DNA from: Triangularia verruculosa
Taxonomy: Eukaryota; Ascomycota; Sordariomycetes; Sordariales; Podosporaceae
Direction: 5' to 3'
Assembly: GCA_033296885.1 (NCBI GenBank)
Contig: MU864010.1
Location: forward strand, 28,399-92,398
DNA length: 64,000 nucleotides
Position numbers and translations under genes: made by a program. Within the stretch, counting starts at the first letter, position 1. The number at the start of each line of letters is the position of its first letter. This document shows positions 1 to 9,120 of this stretch, one piece after another. The notes beneath the pieces are model-generated. The model was not told the DNA's origin. It did not search any database and was given only the letters and a program-made list of their open reading frames with translations.

Positions 1-143
1 ATACCTGGTATTTGCGGACGATACATATTAGCACAAGCTTCCAGGCATATACAGGGCCTTTCTTTGACTACGAGTTGTGAATATAGCAAGGTACAGCTGC
101 CTCCTTGGACACTCGTCCTTCCATCACACAATCAGAGGCTACC

Positions 144-1827
144 ATGGCGGATAGTACAAATCAACCACCAACCACCATGAACAGGATCCAGAATGACCTC
201 GGCAACGGCAAGAAACACATTCTTATCAATGCCTTCGATATGAGTACTGTGGGCCATCTATCTCCGGGACAGTGGAAGGTGAGAACCTAAACACCTACGG
301 TTTCCCGTGGTCTAAACCACTGTGTTGACAGCTGGAACAGAATCCGGTCGACAAGTCAGCCACAAAACGGCGGCTCGAGTACTGGATTGAGCTCGCCAAG
401 CTCCTTGAAAGGGGAGGTGTCAATGCCTTGTTTCTGGCAGACACGTACGGCGGTTATGACACGTATGAAGGGAGCGTGGACAACTGCATAAGGCGGGCGG
501 CACAGTGGCCGATGACAGATCCTACTATTGTGAGTTTTTCATGCAAAGTTTCCACACCGACTGTTCCCTGACTCGGCTCTAGCCCATATCAGCTATGGCA
601 GCGGTGACAAAGAATTTGTCGTTTGCCATTACAGCGTCAACTAGTTTCGAGCCCCCCTACCTGCTGGCAAAGCGCTTCTCGACGCTTGATCACTTCACAC
701 AGGGTCGAATTGGTTGGAACATTGTGACTTCGTGGAAGAAGTCTGCCTTCAAAGCAATCGGCCTGGACAACCCCATTGAACACGACGAGCGCTACCGTCA
801 AGCAGATGAGTACCTACGTGTTCTCTACAAGTCCGTCTTCTCTGGTGGTGGCCATTCTCGCTAGCTTTGTCCCTGTGATGCCAACTTTCTCCGTAGGTTA
901 TGGGAGTCCTCCTGGTCTCCAACGGCGCTTTCCCCGGACCCAGTCAACGACAGCTATGTCGACCCCGCTCAAGTCCGCACCATCAATCACAAAGGCAAAT
1001 ACTTCTCCCTCAACGCCAAGCACATTGTTGACCCCTCGCCTCAACGCACCCCCTTCCTCTTCCAAGCCGGGACCTCTTCTGCCGGCTCGGACTTTGCCGC
1101 CACGCACGCGGAAGCCATCTTTGTTTCTGGCCATTCCCCTTCTGTCCTGAGACCAAAGATCGACGCCATCCGCGCTCTGGCTGCCAAGAAAGGACGTGAC
1201 CCCAGGTCCATCAAAGTATTTGCCACCTTCACACCTATCATCGCGGAAACAAACGAGCTAGCACAGGAGAAACTAGTTGAGCTGAAAAAGTATGCCTCCA
1301 CGATCGGTGGACTGGTCTTGGTGAGCGGTTGGACGGGGATCGATCTGTCGAGGCTGCCCCTCGATAAGGAAATCAGCAAGGAGGATAGTGCCGAGGCGCA
1401 CAAGGTGACTAGCATCTTGGACAACTTCACCACGGCCAGCAAGGAGCACCCCAGGTGGACGCCGAGGTTGGTGGCCGAGCATGCAGCGATTGGTGGGCTT
1501 GGACCGGTAAGCGCTGGAAGCCCGCCGACGGTGGCGGACGAGCTGGAGCGCTGGGTGAGAGAGGCAGATGTAGATGGCTTCAACATTGGGTATGTGACAA
1601 CCCCTGGGACATTCGAGGAGGTGGTGGACTTGTTGATTCCTGAACTGAGGAGGAGGGGGGTCTATCCTGAGTTACCTGACCCCAGCGAGGAGGCCATGAC
1701 GGTCAGAGAAAAGATTTACGGAAAGGGGCAAAAGGGCCTGAGAGATGACCATGAAGGGAGCCGTTACAGGTACGACGTGTACAAGGAGGATCCGCCTTAT
1801 AAGCCCGAGGAAGAGGCCCAGGCTTGA
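144..1827 (+). CDS. Flavin-dependent monooxygenase, NtaA/SnaA/DszA (bacterial luciferase-like) family
   Basis: Four exons (144..278, 332..529, 583..830, 897..1827) give 503 residues, normal for the family. Seen: an N-terminal ILINAFDM strand, then GGVNALFLADTYGGYD, a TILAP-equivalent PISAMAAVT, the FSTLDHFTQGRIGWNIVTSW block and a late DGFNIGYVTTPGTFEEVV segment. These are landmarks of two-component FMNH2-dependent monooxygenases related to nitrilotriacetate monooxygenase. The family uses reduced flavin supplied by a separate reductase to oxidise amines, sulfones or xenobiotics; the substrate here cannot be read. Introns have GTGAGA, GTGAGT and a weaker GTCCGT donor. The third splice is needed to avoid a stop at 862-864 and restores KLWESSW. 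The start at 144 is the first in-frame ATG; a second at 177 is possible. No reductase gene lies nearby. Confidence 0.88.
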
Positions 1828-2351
1828 GAACTGTGCAGCAAAGGTCTGTTTTCTAGGTAATTGAAGCTATTTCCTTCATCCCTTGACTGAATGATCAAAG
1901 GACCTCGTTGCCACCAGTATCTTCCGATACCGGAAACAACCAGGAGAAACCCTAACCCTGTTACCCCTGAACCCCTATTCGACATCTTTTATTCTTGACC
2001 TCGGCGCAAAGTTGGACAGTGTAACATGGAAAACAGCCAAGCGTCCTAGCAACTAACAGTAGAGTATCGTGTGGGATTGTATCAGGTGATGCCAGATCTG
2101 GCTTGATGCCTCTATTCCTATGTTGGTCAAGCCGGCGGAGCCTCGGAGAATTCCCACCCTGACTCATCATCACGTTTCAGCCAACGGGCAACAAACATTG
2201 ACATGAAAAATTGATAGCTGCGCCCTATCAACGACAACACCACTTTAGCCAAACAGCGCAAAGGTTCTTGGCCAAAAATACACTTCACCTTCCTCAACAA
2301 ACCCTCACTTCTCCAAGCGCCACCCCCACCAGACACCCCGTTATCTCCGAA
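1828..2351. other. Intergenic, 3' flank of monooxygenase and 5' flank of GNAT gene
   Basis: I see no coding sequence. The stretch holds a telomere-like AAACCCTAACCC at 1947-1958, listed separately. The long antisense frame across 2127-2936 is a shadow of the GNAT gene. Confidence 0.6.
1947..1958. promoter_or_regulatory. Telomere-repeat-like box AAACCCTAACCC
   Basis: Two tandem copies of the fungal telomere hexamer (complement TTAGGG) stand in intergenic DNA about 400 bp before the GNAT start. Similar boxes occur at 16139-16150 and 50029-50039. A binding role for a Myb-type telobox protein is inference. Confidence 0.4.
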
Positions 2352-2909
2352 ATGGCGCCTCCAGCAGCCCTCACTTTCCGCCTTGCCACCCCAGAAGATG
2401 CACCTCTCCTCCAGCCTCTGGTGCAGTCGGCCTACCGCGGCGAGACCAGCCGCAAAGGTTGGACGACCGAGGCCGACCTCCTCGTCGGCACCCGCATCGA
2501 TGTGGCAGGAATCGTGGAAAAGATTCAGACTCCCAACAGCGCCGTGATCATGGCTTTCTCTCCATCTCAAAACAACACCCTTGTTGCGTGCTGCGAGGTT
2601 TTGTTGAAGCCATCTCAGAAAATCGGGTATTTTGGCATGTTCGCCGTCGACCCCACTCTTCAGGCCGGGGGAATCGGAAGGCAGGTGCTTGCCAACGCGG
2701 AGCAATACGCAAAGAGCCACGGGGCAGACAAGATGGAGATGACAGTGATCTGGACGAGGAAGGAGCTGATCGATTGGTACGTGAGGAGGGGGTACACGGT
2801 GACGGAGGAGAGGAGGGAGTTTCCGCATGAAGAGCTGGCCAAGATGGATGGGGAGAATAGGGCGCTGGTGGAGGACTTGTGGTTCAAGGTGCTGATCAAG
2901 GCTTTGTGA
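2352..2909 (+). CDS. GNAT-family N-acetyltransferase
   Basis: A single exon of 185 residues starting at the first in-frame ATG; upstream in-frame codons are non-ATG. The N-terminus LTFRLATPEDAPLL is a typical GNAT beta-1/alpha-1. Residues around TLQAGGIGRQVL fit motif A (Q/RxxGxG/A), which binds the acetyl-CoA pyrophosphate. WYVRRGYTVTEERREFP is the usual GNAT C-terminal strand and helix. The family transfers an acetyl group from acetyl-CoA to a primary amine; the acceptor is not predictable here. No targeting signal or membrane segment is visible, so a cytosolic enzyme is likely. It lies between two plus-strand genes and shares no evident pathway with them. Confidence 0.88.
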   Translation: MAPPAALTFRLATPEDAPLLQPLVQSAYRGETSRKGWTTEADLLVGTRIDVAGIVEKIQTPNSAVIMAFSPSQNNTLVACCEVLLKPSQKIGYFGMFAVDPTLQAGGIGRQVLANAEQYAKSHGADKMEMTVIWTRKELIDWYVRRGYTVTEERREFPHEELAKMDGENRALVEDLWFKVLIKAL

Positions 2910-3158
2910 TGGGCTCCTTAATTGGGGGCAGACCATGAGAAAGATAGAGCAACGATATTTTCAAGTCTAATTCATAGCCCAATGGTTTCGAGATCGTTGA
3001 CCTTTGCAATGACAGTCGCTCCTTCCGTGGAAAGACCATGGGATGGCAGTTAGGCTGTAAACCCCACCTTCCGTTCTCTACACAATTGCTTCCAAGCAGT
3101 CATCTGCAGCCCCGCCACTCGTTGCAGAGTTTTCTTCTTTTCATCGACAACAAGCGAT

Positions 3159-4233
3159 ATGTCGACCGCCATCACGCCTAGCCAACCGCCCGTCATGGAT
3201 GCGATGACCGAGGACAAGTTCAAAGTGCTGATCAACTTGGCCTTGACCAATCCAAAACCGACAACGACGGTTAGATTTCGCAATTCACCTCAGCTTGTGG
3301 GCGAATGGCTCAAAGTCCTCATCTTGGGGCTAGAAAAAGCCCACGGCAAGCCGCCGGGTTGGGCGCATGGTTCCCGTTGCCCGGAATATTCCTATGGCTT
3401 TGGGCTGCGACATTACCAAGAACGTGTTCAATTTTACACTCGGTTCGCCAAAATTGTGTGCGCTGAGCTGTACGACACCCAGCCTCCGACCAAGCCCGAT
3501 TCGGTCACATATGAGAAGTTTCACTGGATGATCTGGAAGATGATTTTTAACAGTGGTATGTAGAGTTGTGGCGCAGTACAAGCTTCTGGATCAACTATAT
3601 CTAACCCTTTCAGTGAACGTGGACATCCCCATTCCTGAACATGATGCTCTCCGGCCATACGTGCCTTATTTCAGCTCGCCCGAACCTCGCTTTTCCGACG
3701 AGTATAAGGCGTATTTTGGATGGCGCCAAAGCCTTGAAGAAGGCATTTCATCGACTCACAATCCCTTCAACAGCCCTCTCTCCAATGCACCTAGTGTCAC
3801 CCTCAACGCGCCCGCCAATCCATTCGTACCTCTACTCATCCAAGCTCCCGCTACTGGTCAGAAGAGACAGGCATCGGAATCTCCGTTGACCGGCAACGCG
3901 TCTCCGGCAAAGAAAGAGTGCAACCAGTTGGCTGATAGGGAGTTGCTGAACGGAGAAACGCCGCTCTTGGAGTTGATTGAGTTGAAGGCCAGCTTTAAGG
4001 AATCACGGCTGCAGTTTTTCGAAGCCCAAACCAGCGGGAACAATCATGACGTCAACACCAAGGCTGTTGTCCTTTCGCCTACGGCGGAGACACAGGTTCA
4101 GAAACTTTATCTGGCAGAGATCAAGATGACGGCGTCCGAGCGGGAACAGTTGGGGGACAGCTTTACAGCAAGGATTGGGGCAAAGGATGGTTCCCTCATA
4201 AAGGTCGAGGTCAAGATATGTTCTTCGACTTAG
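3159..4233 (+). CDS. Hypothetical protein, tandem paralogue A (EYKxYxxxR family)
   Basis: Two exons (3159..3555, 3614..4233; donor GTATGT) encode 338 residues. I recognise no named domain. The N-terminal half is compact, with a YTRFAKIVCAELYD helix followed by PDSVTYEKFHWMIW. Next come PRFSDEYKAYFGWRQSLEE, a Pro/Ser/Asn-rich linker with a KKE patch, and a final segment LYLAEIKMTASEREQLGD. The P..V.Y......IW block, the phase-1 intron seven residues after the Trp, and the EYKxYxxxR motif all recur in the next gene (4630-5378), so the two look like diverged tandem duplicates. No signal peptide or membrane segment is evident. Function unknown. Confidence 0.75.
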
Positions 4234-4629
4234 GCGTGCGTGACGTGCAGGGTATGCCGGGTATCACAGCGGTATCTGGCGGATGGTGGCGGTTGATTAG
4301 CTGCACCTATTGGGAGAAATGTTGATGGTAGCTTAGTCTGTGATACGGATGTCAGAGTCGAAGATCTGAGGATGGGTCTGTTAAGATGTCTGAAATAGTA
4401 GAGCAGAAATCGAGTCTATTACCTTACACTTCGTATCCATGTTTGTAGTCGCGCAGCTGTCAGTGAATCAGTAGCATTTACCGCTTTTGCTGAAATTTCG
4501 CATGCACCGATGTGAGTGCGCCGGCAAGTGACTCCCATTTTGTTAGGTTTGTTTTGAATCTCGCCGCGGCGCCCTTACTTGGCAGAGAGCTTCGTTTCCC
4601 CGTCACTCCGATCACACAACAAACGAAAC
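4234..4629. other. Intergenic spacer between the two paralogues
   Basis: I see no gene here. It presumably holds the 3' end of the first gene and the promoter of the second. Confidence 0.6.
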
Positions 4630-5378
4630 ATGGCCAACATGGATCCGACTCTCAATCAAGAGCTACTGGAGCTTCTCTCGGCCTGCAAGGCCCTTAGTCC
4701 AGTCTGCTCTGACGGCGACAACTGGAACAAAGCCGACTGGTGGAAGAATGCGACTATTCCCATGAATACCAACGCGCTCGAGTCCATGGCCCGGCTTTTT
4801 CTCGCCAACCAGCCGGATGGGACAGCCGCTCAGTTCAACAAGAAGTTTATCGAAGGTGCCAAACTCGCATTCGACAGCTTCTACTACATCTTCTTCCAGC
4901 GAGAGCCCAAGGATGTGGCCTACAGCGACCTCTGCTACGAGATTTGGAGCGAGTTCGCCCGTCCGTGTGAGTCCACTACCTGCCCGTGAATCGCGCGACC
5001 AACGAACTCAATGCTGACCTTTTTGTGGCTTCAGATTATAAAAAAGGCGACTCCAAAACGATCCTTCAAGAGCTTAAAAAGGCCGAGCTCTCGATTTCAC
5101 GTCAGGAACGTCAGGCCCGCGACAAGGACAGCCCGGTTTGCGAGGAGTACAAGCTCTACTACGAGCACCGCAAGGAATTCGAGAAGCTTCACTACGAGCG
5201 CTGCCGCCAGAGTCTGCGGATGGTGATCCCCCCCGGCATGCGGGTCGTGAAGATGTCAACCCTTCCCAAGGGCGCCCGCAAGGACGGATGTGAGGTCGTG
5301 GAGGTCTTGGTTGAGCCGGACGTCGAGAAATCCCCTTCCATGCCCATGACTCGGTCTAGGAAGAGACTCAAGATGTAG
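4630..5378 (+). CDS. Hypothetical protein, tandem paralogue B (EYKxYxxxR family)
   Basis: Two exons (4630..4966, 5035..5378; donor GTGAGT) encode 226 residues. There is no known domain. Seen: LLELLSACKALSPVC, KFIEGAKLAFDSFYYIFF, PKDVAYSDLCYEIW, then a charged probable coiled-coil region with EEYKLYYEHRKEFEK, and a basic C-terminus ending TRSRKRLKM that could act as a nuclear signal. Compared with the gene at 3159, P/V/Y/I/W positions match with equal spacing, the intron is phase 1 and falls at the same place after IW, and EYKxYxxxR is shared. It lacks the long Pro/Ser-rich linker of paralogue A. A second ATG lies three codons downstream (4639). Confidence 0.75.
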
Positions 5379-5895
5379 AGTAGCTCGGACATCAGTTGTG
5401 TGTAGAAGACGGCGTTGTGCGCCGCAAGGGAGCGTAACGTTCTGCCGGATTTAGATGCCGTACAGACAAATGGGACAATTACATTGACACACAGATACTG
5501 GTTCCTTACGAATATTGTGCCATTCCACGTAGAGACGAAATTGTGCCTCATATGACGCTTCATACTGTTCAGACTTGTATCATGAAAGCACTTATATAGT
5601 ACGAATGGATCTGTCGGCCTAGTCGCCCTAGGGAGCCCTCTGATTTCGGGCATTAGTTGCAATTGTTCAGATGAAAGCATGGAGTGCCTCTGTTGCCCCC
5701 CGAGCAGCTTCCCTCTGCGACAAACTTGGCGTTTTCAGATCAATACCAGGCTACAACGCTTCTTACCAGCGCAGTCAGTGCCGTTTGGTGTCCTCTCTTT
5801 TCCTCTCCTTTCGCCTTGAATATTAACATCCCGTCATCAACTACCTCAAGAAAGGCCATTTTTCCTCCGCCACTCTTCAACCCTTGTATAGGATA
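5379..5895. other. Intergenic
   Basis: There is no supportable gene. The last 150 bases before 5896 are C/T-rich, as fungal 5' leaders often are. Confidence 0.55.
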
Positions 5896-6784
5896 ATGGC
5901 GTCTCGTCCGGATGACAACGGCAAAACCTATCCTATCCCTACCATCATGGAGTCGGATCGGTATGATTGCAGCAGCTCCTCTTCGATTTCTGCCGCCGCG
6001 GAGTCCCAGGCACAGATCATGAGTACGTCCTCCTTGGTTCCTATAGCTAGCACAGGTAGCTGACTCCCTTCTTCTAGACTTCGACGACTGCAGCGACCCC
6101 TCGCACAACCACATCCCCCCTCATCATCTCCCTTCGACCTATACTGCCTCCGACTGGAAGCGCGACAAACTCCGCGTCGAGTACTTTCTGGGCACCGCCG
6201 ACCTCGAGAAGGATTATATCCTCAGGCTCGGGCCGCACACTACCTCCCACCCGGAAACCACCGACTGGATCATCCCCACCGACCCCAGATTACCCTCCAA
6301 CCCCCCTAACACCTTCACCTACCTCGGCAAGGTCCAAGCTATCCTCCGCCCCGATTTCTGCCAGACCCGCGGAGTCGAAGGCATGCAAATGACCCTCCTT
6401 ATGCTCGCCGTCGGCCACGGCCCCCCCGTCATCGACATCCGCTACGAGATCTGCCGTCCCGTCGACACCGAGGAGATGGTGGAGGAGCTCCGCAAGTACG
6501 GCCTGGCGTTCGGCCGGCAGCTGATCACCGACGAAGCTTCTGGCCGCAGCTATCGGTCGCTCACGCAGGAGGGCGAACACCTCGAGGTTTGCTACGCGGT
6601 GCCTGTCAAGATCGCCGCCACGCCTGAGGGCATTCACGCGTTGGCGTACCACATGCTGACCAAGATCCGTCAGTACGATGGAACGGTCATCAAGATGGCG
6701 ATCCGTCTGTCGAGAAACTTTTCAGAGTCGGAGGGATCTAGTCATGATTCAGGCGGCAGAGAAGAGAGGACTCGACGGGATTGA
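5896..6784 (+). CDS. Hypothetical protein
   Basis: Two exons (5896..6022, 6078..6784; donor GTACGT, acceptor TTCTAG) encode 277 residues. The N-terminal 45 residues are Ser-rich and probably disordered. After the intron comes a folded-looking stretch with DWKRDKLRVEYFLG, FTYLGKVQAILRPDFCQ, MQMTLLMLAVGHGPPVIDIRYEI and a C-terminal KIRQYDGTVIKMAIRLSRNF strand, ending in a charged tail. I do not recognise the family. No signal peptide or transmembrane helix is visible. Its 3' end converges with the minus-strand CVNH gene, leaving about 330 bp between them. Confidence 0.7.
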
Positions 6785-7116
6785 ACAAGGCTACTAGCAA
6801 CGGAAAGAAAGCGTGCACGGATAACTTGTTGGTAGTCTACTGGGGGATATAAGCAACTCGAGTTCATAGTAGTACAGTCTGACAGCTTCGACATATGGAT
6901 TTACCAAACTGCCCTACCATAGAAAAATACAAAACCCTCTCGGGGGTGATTGTTCACCATGCAAGTCGGCCACGGGGGGGTCTGGGTTCAACCATACAAA
7001 AGGACTCATCAGGTTTGCAATTTTACTTGTTTAATTGCGCGTGGCTAATACTATTTAACGTCTCGGCAGGTCACCTCCATCCTAGCATAAGTCCACCCAA
7101 CACATTGTATCCGCGC
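6785..7116. other. Convergent intergenic region
   Basis: Contains the 3' flanks of two convergent genes. The plus-strand frame running from 6895 is not supported: it is antisense to the CVNH exons for most of its length. Confidence 0.55.
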
Positions 7117-7577
7117 TTACTCTGCCCAGAGAGATATCGGTCAGTGACACGGTCAAACAGCACAACCGCAGAGCAAGTTCTTCACTTACGAAGCTCGAAC
7201 TGGCCGTCGTTGTTGGTGATGCGCTCGGCGAGGTTGACATCATGCCAGTTGACATCGCCGTTCATGTTGGTGAGACCGGCGCGAAGAACGGGAACGCCAT
7301 CGGCGCCCTCGATCTCGAAGGTGACGCCTTGGGCGCTGATGGAAAAGTCACCACCACCCCAGGAGAAGATGCCTGCCCGTATGGAAACATATGGTCAGCG
7401 ACTGAAGAAGGACGGCCGTTTCGGCCATGGTCAGGTGGACCTACCGTCGTCGTTGCCGAGGACAGTGTTGAGGTCGAGCTCAGCTTCAACCCAGTCGCCG
7501 TCGCCGTTCTGAAGTTCGGCACGGAGAATGTGGCCGTCATCGACGCGGATGTTCTGGGCAGAGAGATGGAAAGACAT
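7117..7577 (-). CDS. Cyanovirin-N homology (CVNH) lectin, single domain
   Basis: Three exons read from 7577 down: 7445..7577, 7190..7372 and 7117..7121. Donors are GTAGGT and GTAAGT. The 106-residue product matches single-domain fungal CVNH proteins in length and pattern: MSFHLSAQNIRVDDGHIL, DLNTVLGND, FSWGGGDFS, VPVLRAGL, VNLAERITNNDGQF. Two internal sequence repeats form the pseudo-symmetric fold of this family. It has no cysteine, as in disulfide-free fungal CVNHs, and no signal peptide, so it is probably cytoplasmic. Members bind mannose-containing glycans; the role in fungi is unsettled. The last coding exon is only five bases (AG plus TAA), which finishes the family-like ending ELQ. Without that last splice the frame would end ELRK at 7182. 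Confidence 0.88.
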
Positions 7578-7875
7578 GGTGTCTGATGTGTGTTTTGGTG
7601 AGGCCGTTGGGTTGGTGGTTTGGTTTGAGGAGTTGGAAGTTCTGGGAGAGTGGCAAGAGCGGGTAGCTATTTATGCTTGTTTCCTAGCTACCTATCTACC
7701 CAAGAGAGGGGGGCCCATCTCCACCGAGACTCCAGTCGTGCGGTATGTGCCGCATATCCGAGCCCGTGGTTTGCTCTTGCGAACTGCGGAGGCCTCAGCT
7801 GTCCTTCCTCCACCTTCCATTATTGCAGGTGTTGTCGATGGAAATCACGCGATGAACCAATGTCCTTGGCGAAAA

Positions 7876-7901
7876 GGGGGGAGGGGGGAAAGGGGTTAGG
7901 G
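7876..7901 (+). other. Potential G-quadruplex motif
   Basis: Four G runs of 6, 6, 4 and 3 are separated by loops of 1, 3 and 3 bases. This satisfies the classic G3+ L1-7 pattern. It lies about 300 bp upstream of the CVNH start, with the G-rich strand being the plus strand, i.e. the CVNH template strand side. Folding in vivo is inference. Confidence 0.5.
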
Positions 7902-8425
7902 AGAGGCAAGATGACAGTGTGGGGTCAGACAGCAGATTGCTTGGCGGAGGGGCTCATGGAGGTTTCATTGTTTGGATTGTTTTATTTCTTAGGTGGCAGA
8001 GGAGCGTGGGCCAAGGAGACGCTGAAGAGAAGCCACGCAAGCACGGCGGTGCCATGGCCGTCGACAGATGCAGTTGAGCTTCAGCTATCCAATGACGCCG
8101 GCTGCAAGGTTACGCTACGTCGGTGGGCTGCGGCTGGGCGGGATTTGGCGGGAGACGATGCAGTGGTGTGGATTCTATGAAATAGTCTGTGGAGTTCCGA
8201 GCAACCCCTCTGTGCCCGCAAGGTGCCCAACAGAACCGACACACGGAACCCGCTGCGGCCCGGAGGCGACCTCATAATGGATGGCGCGGTTGCTGGAAAA
8301 TGATTTGATCATTTCTCCCGCGCGGCATTCCGTGTCGAGTTTGGACGAAAAAGGGGCAAGCATCTCCAAACAAACACGGGTCGGTTGCTGGCGGCCTCTC
8401 GATATTGAACTTGTCATACCTGCCA

Positions 8426-8433
8426 TGACGTCA
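8426..8433. promoter_or_regulatory. Palindromic CRE (TGACGTCA)
   Basis: A full bZIP/ATF-type octamer lies between the small secreted protein gene (its 3' side) and the CVNH gene (about 850 bp upstream of its start). The distance makes function uncertain. Confidence 0.3.
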
Positions 8434-8631
8434 CAGCTGAATGTTTGCAGGCGATGAATGGGACTGCCATAATCATCGGGCAACGATGGAGGCGTCAAGG
8501 TGTGTCACAGAGCACTCAGAAGACCGCATGGCATCAAAGGCTGACGGCTAGACTTCTCAACGGTATTGGAGGCTATCTTACTGAGGCACTGTTTCGACCT
8601 AAACACCTTCGAGCACCAAACTTTCTTCAAA

Positions 8632-9029
8632 TCAAGCCGCCATGTTGCAGTCCACTTTGTAGGATCGGTACAAGGCACCGCCAGTCCAGATGCAGCCAAG
8701 CTGGTCCCGCCAGGCGCCATCATACGAGTAGTCATCGCAGACAGGCCTAGAGAAGACGGTGACTGTACAGGAATTCAACGGACATACCGCGGCATCCAGA
8801 GGCCAGCTCCTTGACGTTGATCCCGTAAGTATGATCGGGAAGAGGGAGGCAAATGCACTGAAGAGTCTTCAACAGCACACTCAGTGGTCCAGGTCTCGAA
8901 GAGAGTGGCGCGCTCGTATGCAGCATCACAAGCGGCGGTTTGCTTTAACTTGACGATTCCGGACTCAAGTGGCACGGCAGTGACGCCAATGGCGAGGGCC
9001 AAAAGAGAGGCGATGGAGACGAGCTGCAT
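8632..9029 (-). CDS. Small secreted cysteine-containing protein
   Basis: Two exons read from 9029 down: 8881..9029 and 8632..8809. The 71-nt intron has donor GTGTGC, an ACTTAC branch-like site and acceptor CAAG. The product has 108 residues. A clear signal peptide (MQLVSIASLLALAIGVTA, cleavage near 18-19) precedes a mature chain with six Cys at about 34, 59, 64, 74, 89 and 104, which could form three disulfides. No known domain is recognised; size and Cys content resemble fungal small secreted or effector-like proteins. An alternative model reads through the first intron and removes a 41-nt intron (8747..8787), giving 118 residues and an odd number of Cys. I prefer the 71-nt model for intron length and even Cys count. 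A TATA box lies at 9111-9120. Confidence 0.65.
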
Positions 9030-9110
9030 TTTGGCAGTAGCAAAAGGTTCTGACGGTCAGCCTGTGTCAATGGGAGGGTATGTCTTATCTCAAGGGGCCA
9101 ACGGCCTGCG

Positions 9111-9120
9111 ATTTTATACC
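9111..9120 (-). promoter_or_regulatory. TATA box of the small secreted protein gene
   Basis: On the minus strand this reads GGTATAAAAT. It lies 82-91 bases upstream of the ATG at 9029, a normal distance for a fungal TATA element, and suggests strong or regulated expression. Confidence 0.55.

Larger units (their letters stand above)
7578..8631. other. Intergenic, upstream of CVNH gene
   Basis: No gene can be supported. It includes a G-rich tract at 7876-7901 and a palindromic CRE at 8426-8433, both listed separately. Open frames here lack start context or homology. Confidence 0.55.

Noticed and set aside
2127..2936. Minus-strand open frame of 269 codons
   Set aside because: It lies opposite the GNAT gene and has no recognisable motif.
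8747..8787. 41-nt intron in the small secreted protein gene
   Set aside because: It keeps the frame but is shorter than other introns here and leaves an odd Cys count. The 71-nt intron 8810-8879 has a branch-like site and gives six Cys.
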